The notes: generated by a model not told the origin, from the sequence alone. A stretch of 64,000 nt of DNA from Pseudobdellovibrionaceae bacterium (GCA_020635075.1 JACKAM010000001.1:62001-126000), one strand, 5' to 3'; positions 26,590 through 35,241 are shown, counted from the first letter of the stretch. A program made the numbers and translations.

Positions 26590-26640
26590 TGGCATGTTTC
26601 GCCAGGGGGAATGAGGAGCTGTAGAACTTTTATCTATATA

Positions 26641-28317
26641 TTATGGATGGGCGGCGGGCTCGTCGCGCAAAGCACGGCGAAGGATTTTACCAACATTTGT
26701 TTTTGGCAGTTCTTCGCGGAATTCAATATGCTTGGGAACTTTGTAAGCCACGAGATTCTCCCGGCAATAATCCAGCAGCTCTTCGGGTGTCAAAGATGTA
26801 TCCTTTTTGACTACAAAGATCTTAACCGACTCGCCGGACTTGTCATCACGGATGCCGACAGCTGCAACTTCCAAAACCTTAGCATGGGAGGCCACCACGT
26901 CTTCAATTTCATTTGGATATACATTGAAGCCCGAAACCAAAATCATGTCTTTAAGGCGGTCAACGATTTTAAAGAAGCCGTCTTCGTCCATGACGGCGAT
27001 GTCCCCTGTCTTCAATCCGCCATCGGGCAAAATTACCTTGGCAGTTTCGTCAGGCCTTTGCCAGTAGCCCTTCATTACTTGAGGACCATAAATCACCAAT
27101 TCCCCTGTGTGCCCCTGGGGTAGAGGTTCGCCGTTTTCATCGCAGACTTTAATTTCAGTGTTAGGGATAGGCAGGCCAATCGTGCCGACCCGGTCCGTTC
27201 CATCAATGGGATTGCAGCTAGCCACAGGTGAAGATTCGGTCAGGCCATATCCTTCCACCACCGGTGTCTTTGTTCGTTTTAGCCATTCGACGGACACCGC
27301 CTTTTGCAAGGCCATTCCGCCAGCGACACTGACCTTTACCGATTTGAAGTTGATTTGGTCAAAGTCAGGATGATTCATAAGGGCGTTAAACAGAGTGTTC
27401 ACCCCGGTGAAGACAGTAAAACGAGTGCTCTTCAATAATTTAATAAATGCATCAATGTCTTTGGGGTTGGTGATTAGGACATTAGTGCCACCGTAGTACA
27501 TCAAGGTCAGGCAGTTCACGGTGAGAGAAAAGATATGATAAAGCGGCAGAGCCGTGATCACCACTTCTTCGCCCTCCACCAGTCGGGGCTTCATCCACTC
27601 AGCAATTTGCATCATGTTGGCGAGAATATTTCGGTGGGTCAGCATGGCTCCCTTAGAAACACCCGTGGTGCCACCCGTGTATTGCAGAAATGCCAAATCA
27701 TCCGGCTGGCAAATTTCAGGATTGAATTTCTTCTCGGCCCCCAAGTCAAGAGCCTCATAAAATGAATAGGCCTTTGGGAGGTTGTAAGCGGGGACCATTT
27801 TTTTCAAGTACCTGACGACACTATTGACTAACAGGGACTTGGGCCAACCCAAGAGATCTCCCAGTTGAGTGACGACCACGGTTTCAATTTCAGTTTCGTT
27901 GATGATCTCTTCCAGTTGGTGAGCGAAATTGGCGAGGATGATAATGGCTTTGGCACCGCTGTCGTTAAATTGGTGCTTCATTTCACGGGTGGTATAGAGT
28001 GGATTGGTGTTCACCACCACCAGACCAGCGCGAAGTGCGCCGAACATTACGACCGGATATTGAAGTGTGTTGGGCATTTGGATGGCAACTCGGTCGCCCT
28101 TTTTCAGGCCGGCGTGGTTGATGAGGAAAGAGGCAAAGTCGGCCGACATCTCATCGAGTTCTTCAAAAGTCAGATTTGATCCCATGTTGGCGAAGGCCAG
28201 CCGAGGTCCGAACTTTCTGCAACTCTCTTCAAACATTTCGTTGATGCTTTTGAATTTGCCGACATTGATTTCAGGCGAAACATTTTGCGGGTAGTTCTTA
28301 AGCCAAACCTTTTCCAT
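26641..28317 (-). CDS. Long-chain fatty acid--CoA ligase (FadD-like)
   Basis: A 558-residue AMP-forming acyl-CoA synthetase. Motifs: YTGGTTGVSKGA (P-loop), VEGYGLTESSP, the GELVIYGPQVMKGYW segment, LKTGDIAVMDEDGFFKIVDRLKDMI and the C-terminal catalytic lysine in PKTNVGKILRR. Length and order match the FadD group, which activates long-chain fatty acids for beta-oxidation or lipid synthesis. The ATG at 28317 is chosen over a GTG three codons earlier because GAGGTGA precedes it. Confidence 0.9.
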   Translation of the reverse strand: MEKVWLKNYPQNVSPEINVGKFKSINEMFEESCRKFGPRLAFANMGSNLTFEELDEMSADFASFLINHAGLKKGDRVAIQMPNTLQYPVVMFGALRAGLVVVNTNPLYTTREMKHQFNDSGAKAIIILANFAHQLEEIINETEIETVVVTQLGDLLGWPKSLLVNSVVRYLKKMVPAYNLPKAYSFYEALDLGAEKKFNPEICQPDDLAFLQYTGGTTGVSKGAMLTHRNILANMMQIAEWMKPRLVEGEEVVITALPLYHIFSLTVNCLTLMYYGGTNVLITNPKDIDAFIKLLKSTRFTVFTGVNTLFNALMNHPDFDQINFKSVKVSVAGGMALQKAVSVEWLKRTKTPVVEGYGLTESSPVASCNPIDGTDRVGTIGLPIPNTEIKVCDENGEPLPQGHTGELVIYGPQVMKGYWQRPDETAKVILPDGGLKTGDIAVMDEDGFFKIVDRLKDMILVSGFNVYPNEIEDVVASHAKVLEVAAVGIRDDKSGESVKIFVVKKDTSLTPEELLDYCRENLVAYKVPKHIEFREELPKTNVGKILRRALRDEPAAHP

Positions 28318-28467
28318 AAAGGTCACCTCGTCACAATAAAGATGTTAGTGAGTTGCGGAAGGCAGTCTAGCACGGGCGTGGGCGGGGGGTGAATAAAAGG
28401 ATATGGCGCGTAGCATCCTCATCTGGGGGAGTTGGTTGCAAGGCGACGAGGTGGTAAGAGAGTGTTT

Positions 28468-29301
28468 GTGAAGATTAGGAAAAGCCATCGAGTCTTTTTT
28501 AGCTCAGCTGTCAGATGCAGCCACCATGAATTTTCCCCTGAAGCAAATTGGCGGGCCTTTGGGCCTGCGGGCGGAGGGGGCGGGTGTGGCTTTAATTTTG
28601 AGTTGTCCGCATCTATTGAGGGCAGCCCTGATCCCGAGACGGGATGGATTCTGTCAGAGGAGGATTTCGACGCTATGCTTAGAGAGGTGGTTCAAGATTG
28701 GGACCACAGTTTTCTCAATGACTCAGAACCAAAATTCAAAGCCCTCAATCCGACTCCGGAAAACATGGTGAGTGAATTGTTTCGGCGGATTGACCAGCGA
28801 GTGGGTAAACTGAGGCCGGCCTTGCAGCTGGTCGGAACGCGTTTGCGACAAGATAAGAATCTGTGGGTCGGTTGTGAGGGGTCAGGGTTTCCTTTGTTAT
28901 TGACCCAGGCCTTCCGCATTCAATGTGTTCATCGCCATCACAACCCTGATTTGTCCATGGAAGAAAACCGGCGCCTCTACAACAAATGTGCCTCGATGCA
29001 TGGCCACGAGTATACGATCGAAGTAACGGCGCAAGGTGAAGTGGATTCCGAGACCGGTTTGGTAATGAAAAGAGATGAATTCCAGCAAGATGTGGAGCGG
29101 GTTTTGATCAAACCCTTTAATCAGACATTTCTTAACGAAATTGTCGGTAACACTTCAGGCGAAATCCTCACCGAAAAATGGAGTCAACTCATGCGCCAAG
29201 CCTGGGGCGACAAATTCGCCTTCCTGGTTGTGCGCGAAACCCGCAAAAACTCCTTCGTCGAAGCCACCAACGGCCGAGAGCGGGCCCTTCTTTTGCTTTA
29301 A
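28468..29301 (+). CDS. Tandem PTPS/QueD-like protein with one degenerate domain
   Basis: A 277-residue protein made of two 6-pyruvoyl-tetrahydropterin synthase-like halves. The second half (about 145-277) keeps the zinc histidines (VHRHHN and the MHGHEYTIEV strand) and the ETGLVMKRDEF segment. The first half (about 10-120) has equivalent ETGWILSEEDFDAML and DHSFLND parts, but the HGH zinc motif is replaced by a Gly-rich GGGGGCGFNFEL, so that half probably cannot bind zinc there. Such enzymes make pterins or queuosine precursors; the substrate is undetermined. The start is GTG 28468 with AAGAGAG before it; the earlier TTG has no spacing for its purine run. Confidence 0.75.
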   Translation: MKIRKSHRVFFSSAVRCSHHEFSPEANWRAFGPAGGGGGCGFNFELSASIEGSPDPETGWILSEEDFDAMLREVVQDWDHSFLNDSEPKFKALNPTPENMVSELFRRIDQRVGKLRPALQLVGTRLRQDKNLWVGCEGSGFPLLLTQAFRIQCVHRHHNPDLSMEENRRLYNKCASMHGHEYTIEVTAQGEVDSETGLVMKRDEFQQDVERVLIKPFNQTFLNEIVGNTSGEILTEKWSQLMRQAWGDKFAFLVVRETRKNSFVEATNGRERALLLL

Positions 29302-29304
29302 CTG

Positions 29305-30675
29305 TTAATCCAGCAAGAAGCGGAACCACTTGAGGTTGTCTTTGTAGGGCGGGTAGCGAAACTTGGGATCGCTCCAGGTGGGTTTTTTAAGAACAGCCTT
29401 CATGTGACTGAAGGTCTCAAAGCTGTATTTGCCGTGATAGCGGCCCATGCCGCTGTTGCCGATGCCGCCAAAAGGAAGTTGGCTGGTGGCCAAATGAACA
29501 ATGCAGTCGTTGACGCATCCGCCTCCGAAAGCCACCGATTCAAGTACGGTCTTTTCCACACTTTTGTCAGTGGTAAAAAGATAGAGGGCCAACGGATTTG
29601 GTTGGCGGTCAATGATTTCGAGGGCCTCTCTCAAGTGTTCATATTCGACGATGGGTAGAATGGGTCCAAATATTTCCTCGGTCATGACCGGTGAGTCGAT
29701 CTTGGGGTTGATCAACAATGTGGGTGAAAGGTACTTTTGGTCTGAATCAAACTGACCTCCGTATAGAATCTCTCCGTCCTTGAGATAACCTACTAACCGA
29801 TCATAGTGGCGGTTGGTGATAATGCGGCCGTAGTCGGGGCTTTGTTTGGCATCTTTGCCATAAAACTCCTCAATTGCGTCGACAATCGCGTGTTGCATTT
29901 CTTTACGAACAGATTTGTGAACCAGCAAATAGTCAGGGGCCACGCAGGTCTGCCCAGTGTTAAAAAACTTGCCCCAGGCAATCCTTCGGCCGGCAACCTT
30001 AATGTTGACCGCACGATCGACGAGGCAGGGGCTTTTGCCACCCAATTCAAGGGTAACGGGAGTTAGATGTTGGGCGGCCGCCGTCATGACGATTTTTCCA
30101 ACTTGTGGACTACCGGTGAAAAAGATGTAGTCGAAATTATGGGCCAGAAGTTGTTTGTTCACTTCCAGTTCCCCCTCGACGACCTGGATGTACTCGCTGG
30201 GGAAATTGTCCTGAAACAGATCGGCGATGAGTTTGGAAGTATGAGGGGCAAACTCTGAAGGCTTAAGAGTTAAGACGTTTCCCGCAGCCATAGCACCCAC
30301 CGCTGGTAGGACGAGTAGCTGGAAAGGATAATTCCAGGGTGACATGATGAGCACCTGGCCGTAGGGGTCAGGTCGAAGCTGAGCATTGGCCGGCTGAAGG
30401 GCCAGTGGAAGACTTACGCTTCGCGGTTTCGCCCAGGAGCTGAGCTTCTTTTTCATCACGTCGATTTCTTCCAATACCATGGCGATCTCAGAGGTCCAGG
30501 CCTCAAGGGCCGGTTTGCCCAAATCAGCCTTAACCGCGGCGAGGATCTTATTTTCGCTGACGCGAATCATGCGCTCCAATTTGCTCAACTGTTCCAGGCG
30601 AAAGGACAGGGGCAGGGTTTTGCCACTGCGAAAAAAGGATTTCTGCTGCTGTAAAATCTGGGGAGTGAGTTCCAT
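29305..30675 (-). CDS. Aldehyde dehydrogenase
   Basis: A 456-residue NAD(P)-dependent aldehyde dehydrogenase of the class-3/AlkH type (short form with a hydrophobic C terminus). Features: SPWNYPFQL, FTGSPQVGKIV, the catalytic Glu in LELGGKSPC, the catalytic Cys in FNTGQTCVAPDY, and EEIFGPILPIVEY. It likely oxidises fatty or other aldehydes and would complement the nearby acyl-CoA ligase. The ATG at 30675 follows AAGGATGG; longer in-frame starts lack a ribosome site. It converges on the PTPS-like gene with only three bases between. Confidence 0.9.
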   Translation of the reverse strand: MELTPQILQQQKSFFRSGKTLPLSFRLEQLSKLERMIRVSENKILAAVKADLGKPALEAWTSEIAMVLEEIDVMKKKLSSWAKPRSVSLPLALQPANAQLRPDPYGQVLIMSPWNYPFQLLVLPAVGAMAAGNVLTLKPSEFAPHTSKLIADLFQDNFPSEYIQVVEGELEVNKQLLAHNFDYIFFTGSPQVGKIVMTAAAQHLTPVTLELGGKSPCLVDRAVNIKVAGRRIAWGKFFNTGQTCVAPDYLLVHKSVRKEMQHAIVDAIEEFYGKDAKQSPDYGRIITNRHYDRLVGYLKDGEILYGGQFDSDQKYLSPTLLINPKIDSPVMTEEIFGPILPIVEYEHLREALEIIDRQPNPLALYLFTTDKSVEKTVLESVAFGGGCVNDCIVHLATSQLPFGGIGNSGMGRYHGKYSFETFSHMKAVLKKPTWSDPKFRYPPYKDNLKWFRFLLD

Positions 30676-30763
30676 AGGCCATCCTTTGTTGGTTTCCATC
30701 ATAAACAAACTGGGGAAGGAAGGAAAACCTTTGTCCAGGCCTTGCAAATGATTCTGTCAAGCC

Positions 30764-30811
30764 CTCAGGCATTATCCATTCCTGAAAGAATCTCAATGAG
30801 ATAATGCTGAG
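30764..30811. other. Imperfect inverted repeat in a divergent promoter region
   Basis: CTCAGGCATTATC and GATAATGCTGAG (one-base bulge) flank a 23-base spacer, with outer AAGCCCT / AGGGCTT halves adding to the structure. It lies between the divergent aldehyde dehydrogenase and lipoprotein genes, so it may be an operator or an RNA fold. Confidence 0.45.
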
Positions 30812-30898
30812 TATTATGGGAGTAAAAAGGGCTTCCCCGGCAAAATGAGCCTCGGCATAATGACAAACTGAAGTCAACGCAGCACCTGGAGGTGAACC

Positions 30899-31492
30899 AT
30901 GAAGAGTCTGCGTAATATTTTGTTAGGAATGGGAACCTTGGCTTTATTTGCGGGTTGTGCGTCCAACCCTCACAAGGCGAAGAAAATCGAAACTGAAATG
31001 GAGAAGAAGTCTGCAGTGAGCGGCGATGAATCCGTAGGAATCAAGGATGGTAACTTGGTTGTCCAGCGCAAGACCATGATGAACGAAGAGCTGCGCCGCT
31101 TGCAGAATCAGGTCTACGAACTCGAGGATCGAGTCTACGGCAATAGGAAGTATGGCTCCGAAGGTCTTTATGGCGCCCTTAAGCAATGTCGACTCAAACT
31201 CACCTCAAAGGAGTATGGCGGCGATGGCAAGTTGAAGTGGACTGAGCCCATTGACCGGGTGACGGACAAGGAAGATGAGTTCGAAATCGGCGTCGATGAG
31301 AAGGACAAGATTGTTGCCGTCTCCGAGGAGTTCCTCAAAGACCGCATTAAGCGCTTCAACGGCTACAAGCGGGTTCTGAACAAGAGAGAGGACGAATACA
31401 ACGAGAAGTTGGAGATTTGTGATGCGGCTCTCGCATCTCGTAAGTTCGACATGGAACAAAAGCAGAAGGCAGACGCCAAAGAGACCAATTAA
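30899..31492 (+). CDS. Coiled-coil lipoprotein of unknown function
   Basis: A 197-residue lipoprotein: signal MKSLRNILLGMGTLALFAGC, then a very charged, mostly helical chain. Residues about 60-85 (MMNEELRRLQNQVYELEDRVYG) and the C-terminal part look like coiled coil. Two cysteines (KQCRLKL, LEICDAA) lie in the middle and near the end. The pattern suggests a periplasmic envelope protein, possibly oligomeric. No family recognised. GGAGGTG precedes the ATG and a clear terminator follows. Confidence 0.8.
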   Translation: MKSLRNILLGMGTLALFAGCASNPHKAKKIETEMEKKSAVSGDESVGIKDGNLVVQRKTMMNEELRRLQNQVYELEDRVYGNRKYGSEGLYGALKQCRLKLTSKEYGGDGKLKWTEPIDRVTDKEDEFEIGVDEKDKIVAVSEEFLKDRIKRFNGYKRVLNKREDEYNEKLEICDAALASRKFDMEQKQKADAKETN

Positions 31493-31514
31493 TCAGGTTG
31501 GTTCGAAATACAAA

Positions 31515-31544
31515 GAAGGAAGGCCCTGGCCTTCCTTTTTTTTT
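31515..31544 (+). terminator. Terminator of the 30899 lipoprotein
   Basis: AAGGAAGGCC, CT, GGCCTTCCTT and a run of T: a typical intrinsic terminator directly before the YceI-like gene. Confidence 0.9.
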
Positions 31545-31566
31545 ACCCCGTTGCTAAGCTCAATCC

Positions 31567-32196
31567 ATGAAAATGCCAAAACCCTTACTCTCACTCATCC
31601 TATCCATGTTCTTTTTTTCTCCCCTTTTGGAAAGTGCCGCCGACCCACTATTCCCCGATGAGGGCCATTGCGTGGCCTACAAGACACGTAAGACCTTTTT
31701 TCTTGTGCGCACGGTAGATGTGGTGGGGAAGAATTGTAGTGTCAGTTCTCAGATCATCCCGGAAGTGGGAGGGCAGTATTACTTTGAATTGCGGGTGCCC
31801 ACCAAGTCTTTTGAGTCGGGCGAAAGTGAACGGGATAGAGATGTGGCGAAAATCCTTAAGGCAGAGAAACACAAAGATATGGTCTTTCGTACCAGCAGTT
31901 GGCCTCAGTCCAAGTGGGAGGAACTGCTGAAGTCAAAGAGCTTCACCCTGGAGGGGAAGCTCACCATTGCGGGAAAGGCCTATCCTGTCTCGGCTCAGGT
32001 GGAAATGGTGAGAAATGGCCATGGAGTTGTGGCCAATGGTTTGATTTATAGCAAGTTCAAACACTTTGGCATTGAGCCGCCCAAACTTGGAATGGGAGTG
32101 GTGGCCAAAGTTCGCGATAAGTTGGATCTGTATTTTCAATTGCGGGCCGACAAAACTTTGGGCGTAGACCAAATCGTTGATCTGACGACATTTTAG
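31567..32196 (+). CDS. YceI-like periplasmic protein
   Basis: A 209-residue exported protein with a signal peptide to about LESAAD. The mature part fits the YceI lipocalin-like barrel: FELRVPTKSFESGESERDRDVAKIL, HKDMVFRTSSW, FTLEGKLTIAGKAYPVSAQVEM, and the end with FGIEPPKLGMGVVAKVRDKLDLYFQL. YceI proteins bind isoprenoid or other lipophilic ligands. It stands alone between two terminators. Confidence 0.82.
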   Translation: MKMPKPLLSLILSMFFFSPLLESAADPLFPDEGHCVAYKTRKTFFLVRTVDVVGKNCSVSSQIIPEVGGQYYFELRVPTKSFESGESERDRDVAKILKAEKHKDMVFRTSSWPQSKWEELLKSKSFTLEGKLTIAGKAYPVSAQVEMVRNGHGVVANGLIYSKFKHFGIEPPKLGMGVVAKVRDKLDLYFQLRADKTLGVDQIVDLTTF

Positions 32197-32212
32197 TTCT
32201 GAGTCGGAAAAC

Positions 32213-32247
32213 CAAAAAAAAGCCCAGCTCGTCGAGCTGGGCTTTTG
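32213..32247. terminator. Bidirectional terminator
   Basis: AGCCCAGCTC, GTC, GAGCTGGGCT with A-run before and T-run after; it can serve both the YceI-like gene (+) and the RRM gene (-), which converge here. Confidence 0.9.
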
Positions 32248-32268
32248 ATTTCCGTTTTCTAGCGAAAA

Positions 32269-32574
32269 TTAGTGGCGACCACCACGACGGCCACCGCCGC
32301 CTCCGCCACCAAAGCTGTTGCGGGGTTGCGGAGGACGAGCCTCGTTAACAGTTAGGCTACGACCGCCATACTCTTGGCCGTTAAATTTTTCGATTGCAGA
32401 AGATGCTTCTTCGTCAGTCGACATTTCCACGAAACCGAAGCCTTTGCTTCTTCCAGAGTCGCGATCAGTGATGATGCGAGCGGAGTCAACAGTACCGCAC
32501 TGAGAGAAAAGATCAGAAAGATCTTGGTCAGTAGTTTGGTAGCTCAGATTTCCAACATAGAGTTTCTTGCCCAT
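32269..32574 (-). CDS. RRM-type RNA-binding protein with glycine-rich tail
   Basis: A 101-residue protein with one RNA recognition motif: RNP2 KLYVGNLSY at residues 4-12 and RNP1 SKGFGFVEM at about 44-52. The tail is arginine/glycine-rich (GGGGGGGRRGGRH). It resembles the small cold-inducible RNA-binding proteins of cyanobacteria and some Proteobacteria. It probably binds mRNA or structured RNA in the cytoplasm. The ribosome site is GAGGAGGC before the ATG. Confidence 0.92.
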   Translation of the reverse strand: MGKKLYVGNLSYQTTDQDLSDLFSQCGTVDSARIITDRDSGRSKGFGFVEMSTDEEASSAIEKFNGQEYGGRSLTVNEARPPQPRNSFGGGGGGGRRGGRH

Positions 32575-32722
32575 TAATGCCTCCTCAGCCTGGGTGCCAC
32601 TTAAGAGGACTGGGCGGAATTGCCCCTGGATCCCTTAGAAGCGTGTCTTATATACGGGAACAGAAATAACACGACTGGTCTCAAGGGGACAACCGAAATG
32701 AAAAGTCTTTGTGTGGTGCTTC

Positions 32723-33532
32723 CTACAGGTACCGGGCATTTTTTCGAGATCTTACCCAAGTCCACAAGATGACAGGGAAAATAAGCAATATCACCAGGCC
32801 CCCGGATGGTCCGGAGGGTGAGAGAGGACCTTGAAAACGGCCACAGCCCAGCAAGGGGTCCCCCCCCAGCTCATCCCGACCATAGAGGTAGGTAATGCCA
32901 TCAATGTCGTCCTGATGGAGGTTGAGGTTGGTTTTGGCGGCTATTGAAAAATGCATGAGGGCGGCCACCTCTTCTGTGTGGCCGAGTCCAATCAGATGGC
33001 CCATTTCATGGGCAATGGTTATCTCGCGTTCTGTCGTCGATTTGAGGCCGAAATTTCCCCCAGCAGCCGCGTTCATATTGACGACAATAAAGGCCTTTTG
33101 CATCCGGCCTGTACCAAGGGTGGTGCTACGGGTTCCGGCTGGAACGACATCCAAACAGGTGCCCGTGCATCCGCCGGTCCCGGCTGAGCTGGCTGAATCT
33201 GTCGCAAAGTCCGTGGAACAGGCAATGATCGCCGTTTCAGGGAAGGAGAAAAATCTCAGGCTGGCGGCTGTGGTCGAGGTCGTGCCGCCCATCTTGATTT
33301 CCAGACGGGAGGTGGGAACCGAGTTCCATAAATCAATGGCGGTTTCAATATTGTCCTCAATCCCGGCCGGGCAATTGGTGGGATTTAACAAAATGTTGAG
33401 GGACTTGCCGCTAAAACCCTTAAGATTTGGATCAGTAATACTGAGGGTAAACCCCTGGGCCGAAGGAGCAAGACACAACATAGCCACTGTGATCAATATG
33501 GTAAGAACGGGCCTCCTTAATTGTTGAACCAC
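32723..33532 (-). CDS. Matrixin-type metalloprotease with C-terminal membrane tail
   Basis: An exported metzincin, about 269 residues. The zinc motif HEMGHLIGLGH and a plausible Met-turn (ALMHFS) lie around the centre. A cysteine-containing middle (GTGGCTGTCLD) precedes it. The C terminus has a Gly/Pro/Ser linker, a hydrophobic segment (GLVILLIFPVILWTW) and a basic end (RSRKNARYL), like a sorting signal or membrane anchor. The N-terminal start is odd: no ATG precedes the signal peptide. A GTG at 33532 and the charged start of the signal (VQQLRRP) come from the inverted-repeat end of a repeat element; a TTG at 33496 after AAGGAGG is an alternative. Confidence 0.75.
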   Translation of the reverse strand: MVQQLRRPVLTILITVAMLCLAPSAQGFTLSITDPNLKGFSGKSLNILLNPTNCPAGIEDNIETAIDLWNSVPTSRLEIKMGGTTSTTAASLRFFSFPETAIIACSTDFATDSASSAGTGGCTGTCLDVVPAGTRSTTLGTGRMQKAFIVVNMNAAAGGNFGLKSTTEREITIAHEMGHLIGLGHTEEVAALMHFSIAAKTNLNLHQDDIDGITYLYGRDELGGDPLLGCGRFQGPLSPSGPSGGLVILLIFPVILWTWVRSRKNARYL

Positions 33533-33793
33533 AAAACAGTGCGCTGTCTTTGTCCGGGAATAGGTCCGACTGCCGAGCCATTCCCGTAAATCCGAATCCT
33601 CACCGTCGCGCAGGGCAGGAGGCTGAGCGACCGAAGGGAGTAGGCTCAGCCGAACGAACTGCGGCGGCAAAGCTGACGCAGTCCGAAGACGAGCCTGCGG
33701 CCGAAAAGGTGCGTGAGGATTTGCGGAGGATGGTCGGCAAAGGACCGACTTCACTGATAAAGGATTTTGTGGTTCAACAATTAAGGGGGCCCG
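33508..33793. repeat. Terminal-inverted-repeat element, copy A
   Basis: A 286-bp element. Its ends (33508-33536 and 33765-33793) are 29-bp inverted repeats with one mismatch, starting CGGGCC and ending ACCACAAAA. The subterminal parts are also imperfectly inverted (GGTCCG...GAATCCTC against GAGGATT...CGGCAAAGGACC), so one strand can fold into a long hairpin. It has no gene. Related copies lie at 47147 and 54632. No clear target-site duplication was seen. Confidence 0.82.
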
Positions 33794-33821
33794 TTTTAGA
33801 AAGGTGTATCGCAACTTCATT

Positions 33822-34457
33822 TCAATAACCTCCACCAACTTGATAATTGACCGTGACCATCAAGGAATAAGAACGCCTCTCGGTGAGGAGACTCACAAAT
33901 AGGGCTTCAATCTCTGTACGCCACTTAGAGTCCGCAGAGGTGTAGGCCATACCCATCTCCCAGGTCATATTGCGAGCCGTGGTGTCGCGCCCCGGGCGGG
34001 CAAACTGCGAAGTGCTGGTGCCATTGTTGAGAGTGACCAGCCCCCCTTTTCCTTTAACTTGGTAGAACATCAAGCCGAGACCGTAAGTCCAATCCCAGCC
34101 TCCGGAACCACCGGCACCTAAAGGGGAAAGAAGGGGGAAGGAAAACAACATAATAGTGGTATCGGCCGCTCCATCTTGGGCTTCGCGAGGCAAGAGAGTA
34201 TAGGCAAAGCGGGGAGCCATAATGAGATCGCTATGAAAGTTCCAAAAAGTGCGGGCCTGCAGAGGATAAAACATGGGCCCCAAAAAACTGGAAGAGGCAT
34301 TGTCGCTGGTGGTGGTGCGGGTCAGGTTGTAGTTCAGCATTCCCCCGCCCAAGTAAAGAGCCTTGGCTGGAGCAGCGGCACCTGTCGGCGAAAATGTCAG
34401 AAGAATAAAAAAAAGCCCCAGGCCATTTGCGGCCCAGTGAATTCTGAACTTCCCCAT
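33822..34457 (-). CDS. Putative outer-membrane protein
   Basis: A 211-residue exported protein: signal MGKFRIHWAANGLGLFFILL with a cleavage site near GAAAPA. The mature chain has many aromatic and short Gly-rich strands (WDWTYGLGLMFYQVKG, MTWEMGMAYTS) and ends SLMVTVNYQVGGGY, consistent with a small beta-barrel. The start ATG 34457 has GGAGGGG upstream. It is followed on the same strand by repeat copy A and the matrixin gene. Function unknown. Confidence 0.7.
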   Translation of the reverse strand: MGKFRIHWAANGLGLFFILLTFSPTGAAAPAKALYLGGGMLNYNLTRTTTSDNASSSFLGPMFYPLQARTFWNFHSDLIMAPRFAYTLLPREAQDGAADTTIMLFSFPLLSPLGAGGSGGWDWTYGLGLMFYQVKGKGGLVTLNNGTSTSQFARPGRDTTARNMTWEMGMAYTSADSKWRTEIEALFVSLLTERRSYSLMVTVNYQVGGGY

Positions 34458-34491
34458 CGCTTGCCCCTCCCTGGTTTGGCTTCGGGTCCTC

Positions 34492-35241
34492 TTACTTTTT
34501 GGCCTGATTGGCCACGGCTTGGGCGGCTCGTTCCGCCGCTTCCGGGTCACCCAGGTAGTAGTTTTTGATGGGCTTGAGCTTGTCGTCAAGCTCATAAACC
34601 AAAGGAATTCCAGTGGGGATATTAAGCTGGGTGATTTCATCATCGGAAATCCCGTCCAGGTGCTTCACCAGAGCGCGCAAGCTGTTGCCGTGAGCAACGA
34701 TAAGGACGCGCTTACCGGCTTTAATGACTGGAGCGATTTCTTGATCCCAATAGGGGAGAACTCGGTCCTGGCACTGCTTGAGTGCTTCAGTGGCAGGCAG
34801 GTCCCCAGGGGTCACACCGGCATAGCGACGATCATGCTTGGGATGGCGTGGGTCTGATTCTTTTAGTGCCTCAGGTGGAATATCGAAACTTCGTCGCCAA
34901 ACAAAAACTTGGTCCTCGCCGAATTTTTCCGCGGTCTCCACCTTGTTGAGTCCTTGCAGGTCGCCATAGTGACGTTCGTTAAGGCGCCAGTGGCGAATAA
35001 CCGGGAGCCACTCCTGTCCAGTTTCTGTGAGCACGGACCACAGAGTGTGGATGGCGCGCCTCAATACCGATGTGTAGGCCACATCAAACTCGTAACCTTC
35101 TTGTTTGAGCAATTGTCCCGCGGCCTTGGCCTCCTGCCTTCCTTGATCGGTGAGGTCCACATCCGTCCATCCGGTGAAGCGGTTTTCCTGGTTCCATGTG
35201 CTCTGTCCGTGACGAAGTAAAATAAGTTTGTGTGTGCTCAT
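34492..35241 (-). CDS. gpmA: 2,3-bisphosphoglycerate-dependent phosphoglycerate mutase
   Basis: A 249-residue glycolytic enzyme (3-phosphoglycerate to 2-phosphoglycerate). The catalytic histidine is in LLRHGQSTWN near the N terminus. The family stretches ENRFTGWTDVDLTDQG, RHWRLNERHYGDLQGLNK, VFVWRRSFDIPPE and the second His in IVAHGNSLRALVKHLDGI are intact. Length equals typical GpmA. ATG 35241 follows AGGGAG. Confidence 0.95.
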   Translation of the reverse strand: MSTHKLILLRHGQSTWNQENRFTGWTDVDLTDQGRQEAKAAGQLLKQEGYEFDVAYTSVLRRAIHTLWSVLTETGQEWLPVIRHWRLNERHYGDLQGLNKVETAEKFGEDQVFVWRRSFDIPPEALKESDPRHPKHDRRYAGVTPGDLPATEALKQCQDRVLPYWDQEIAPVIKAGKRVLIVAHGNSLRALVKHLDGISDDEITQLNIPTGIPLVYELDDKLKPIKNYYLGDPEAAERAAQAVANQAKK

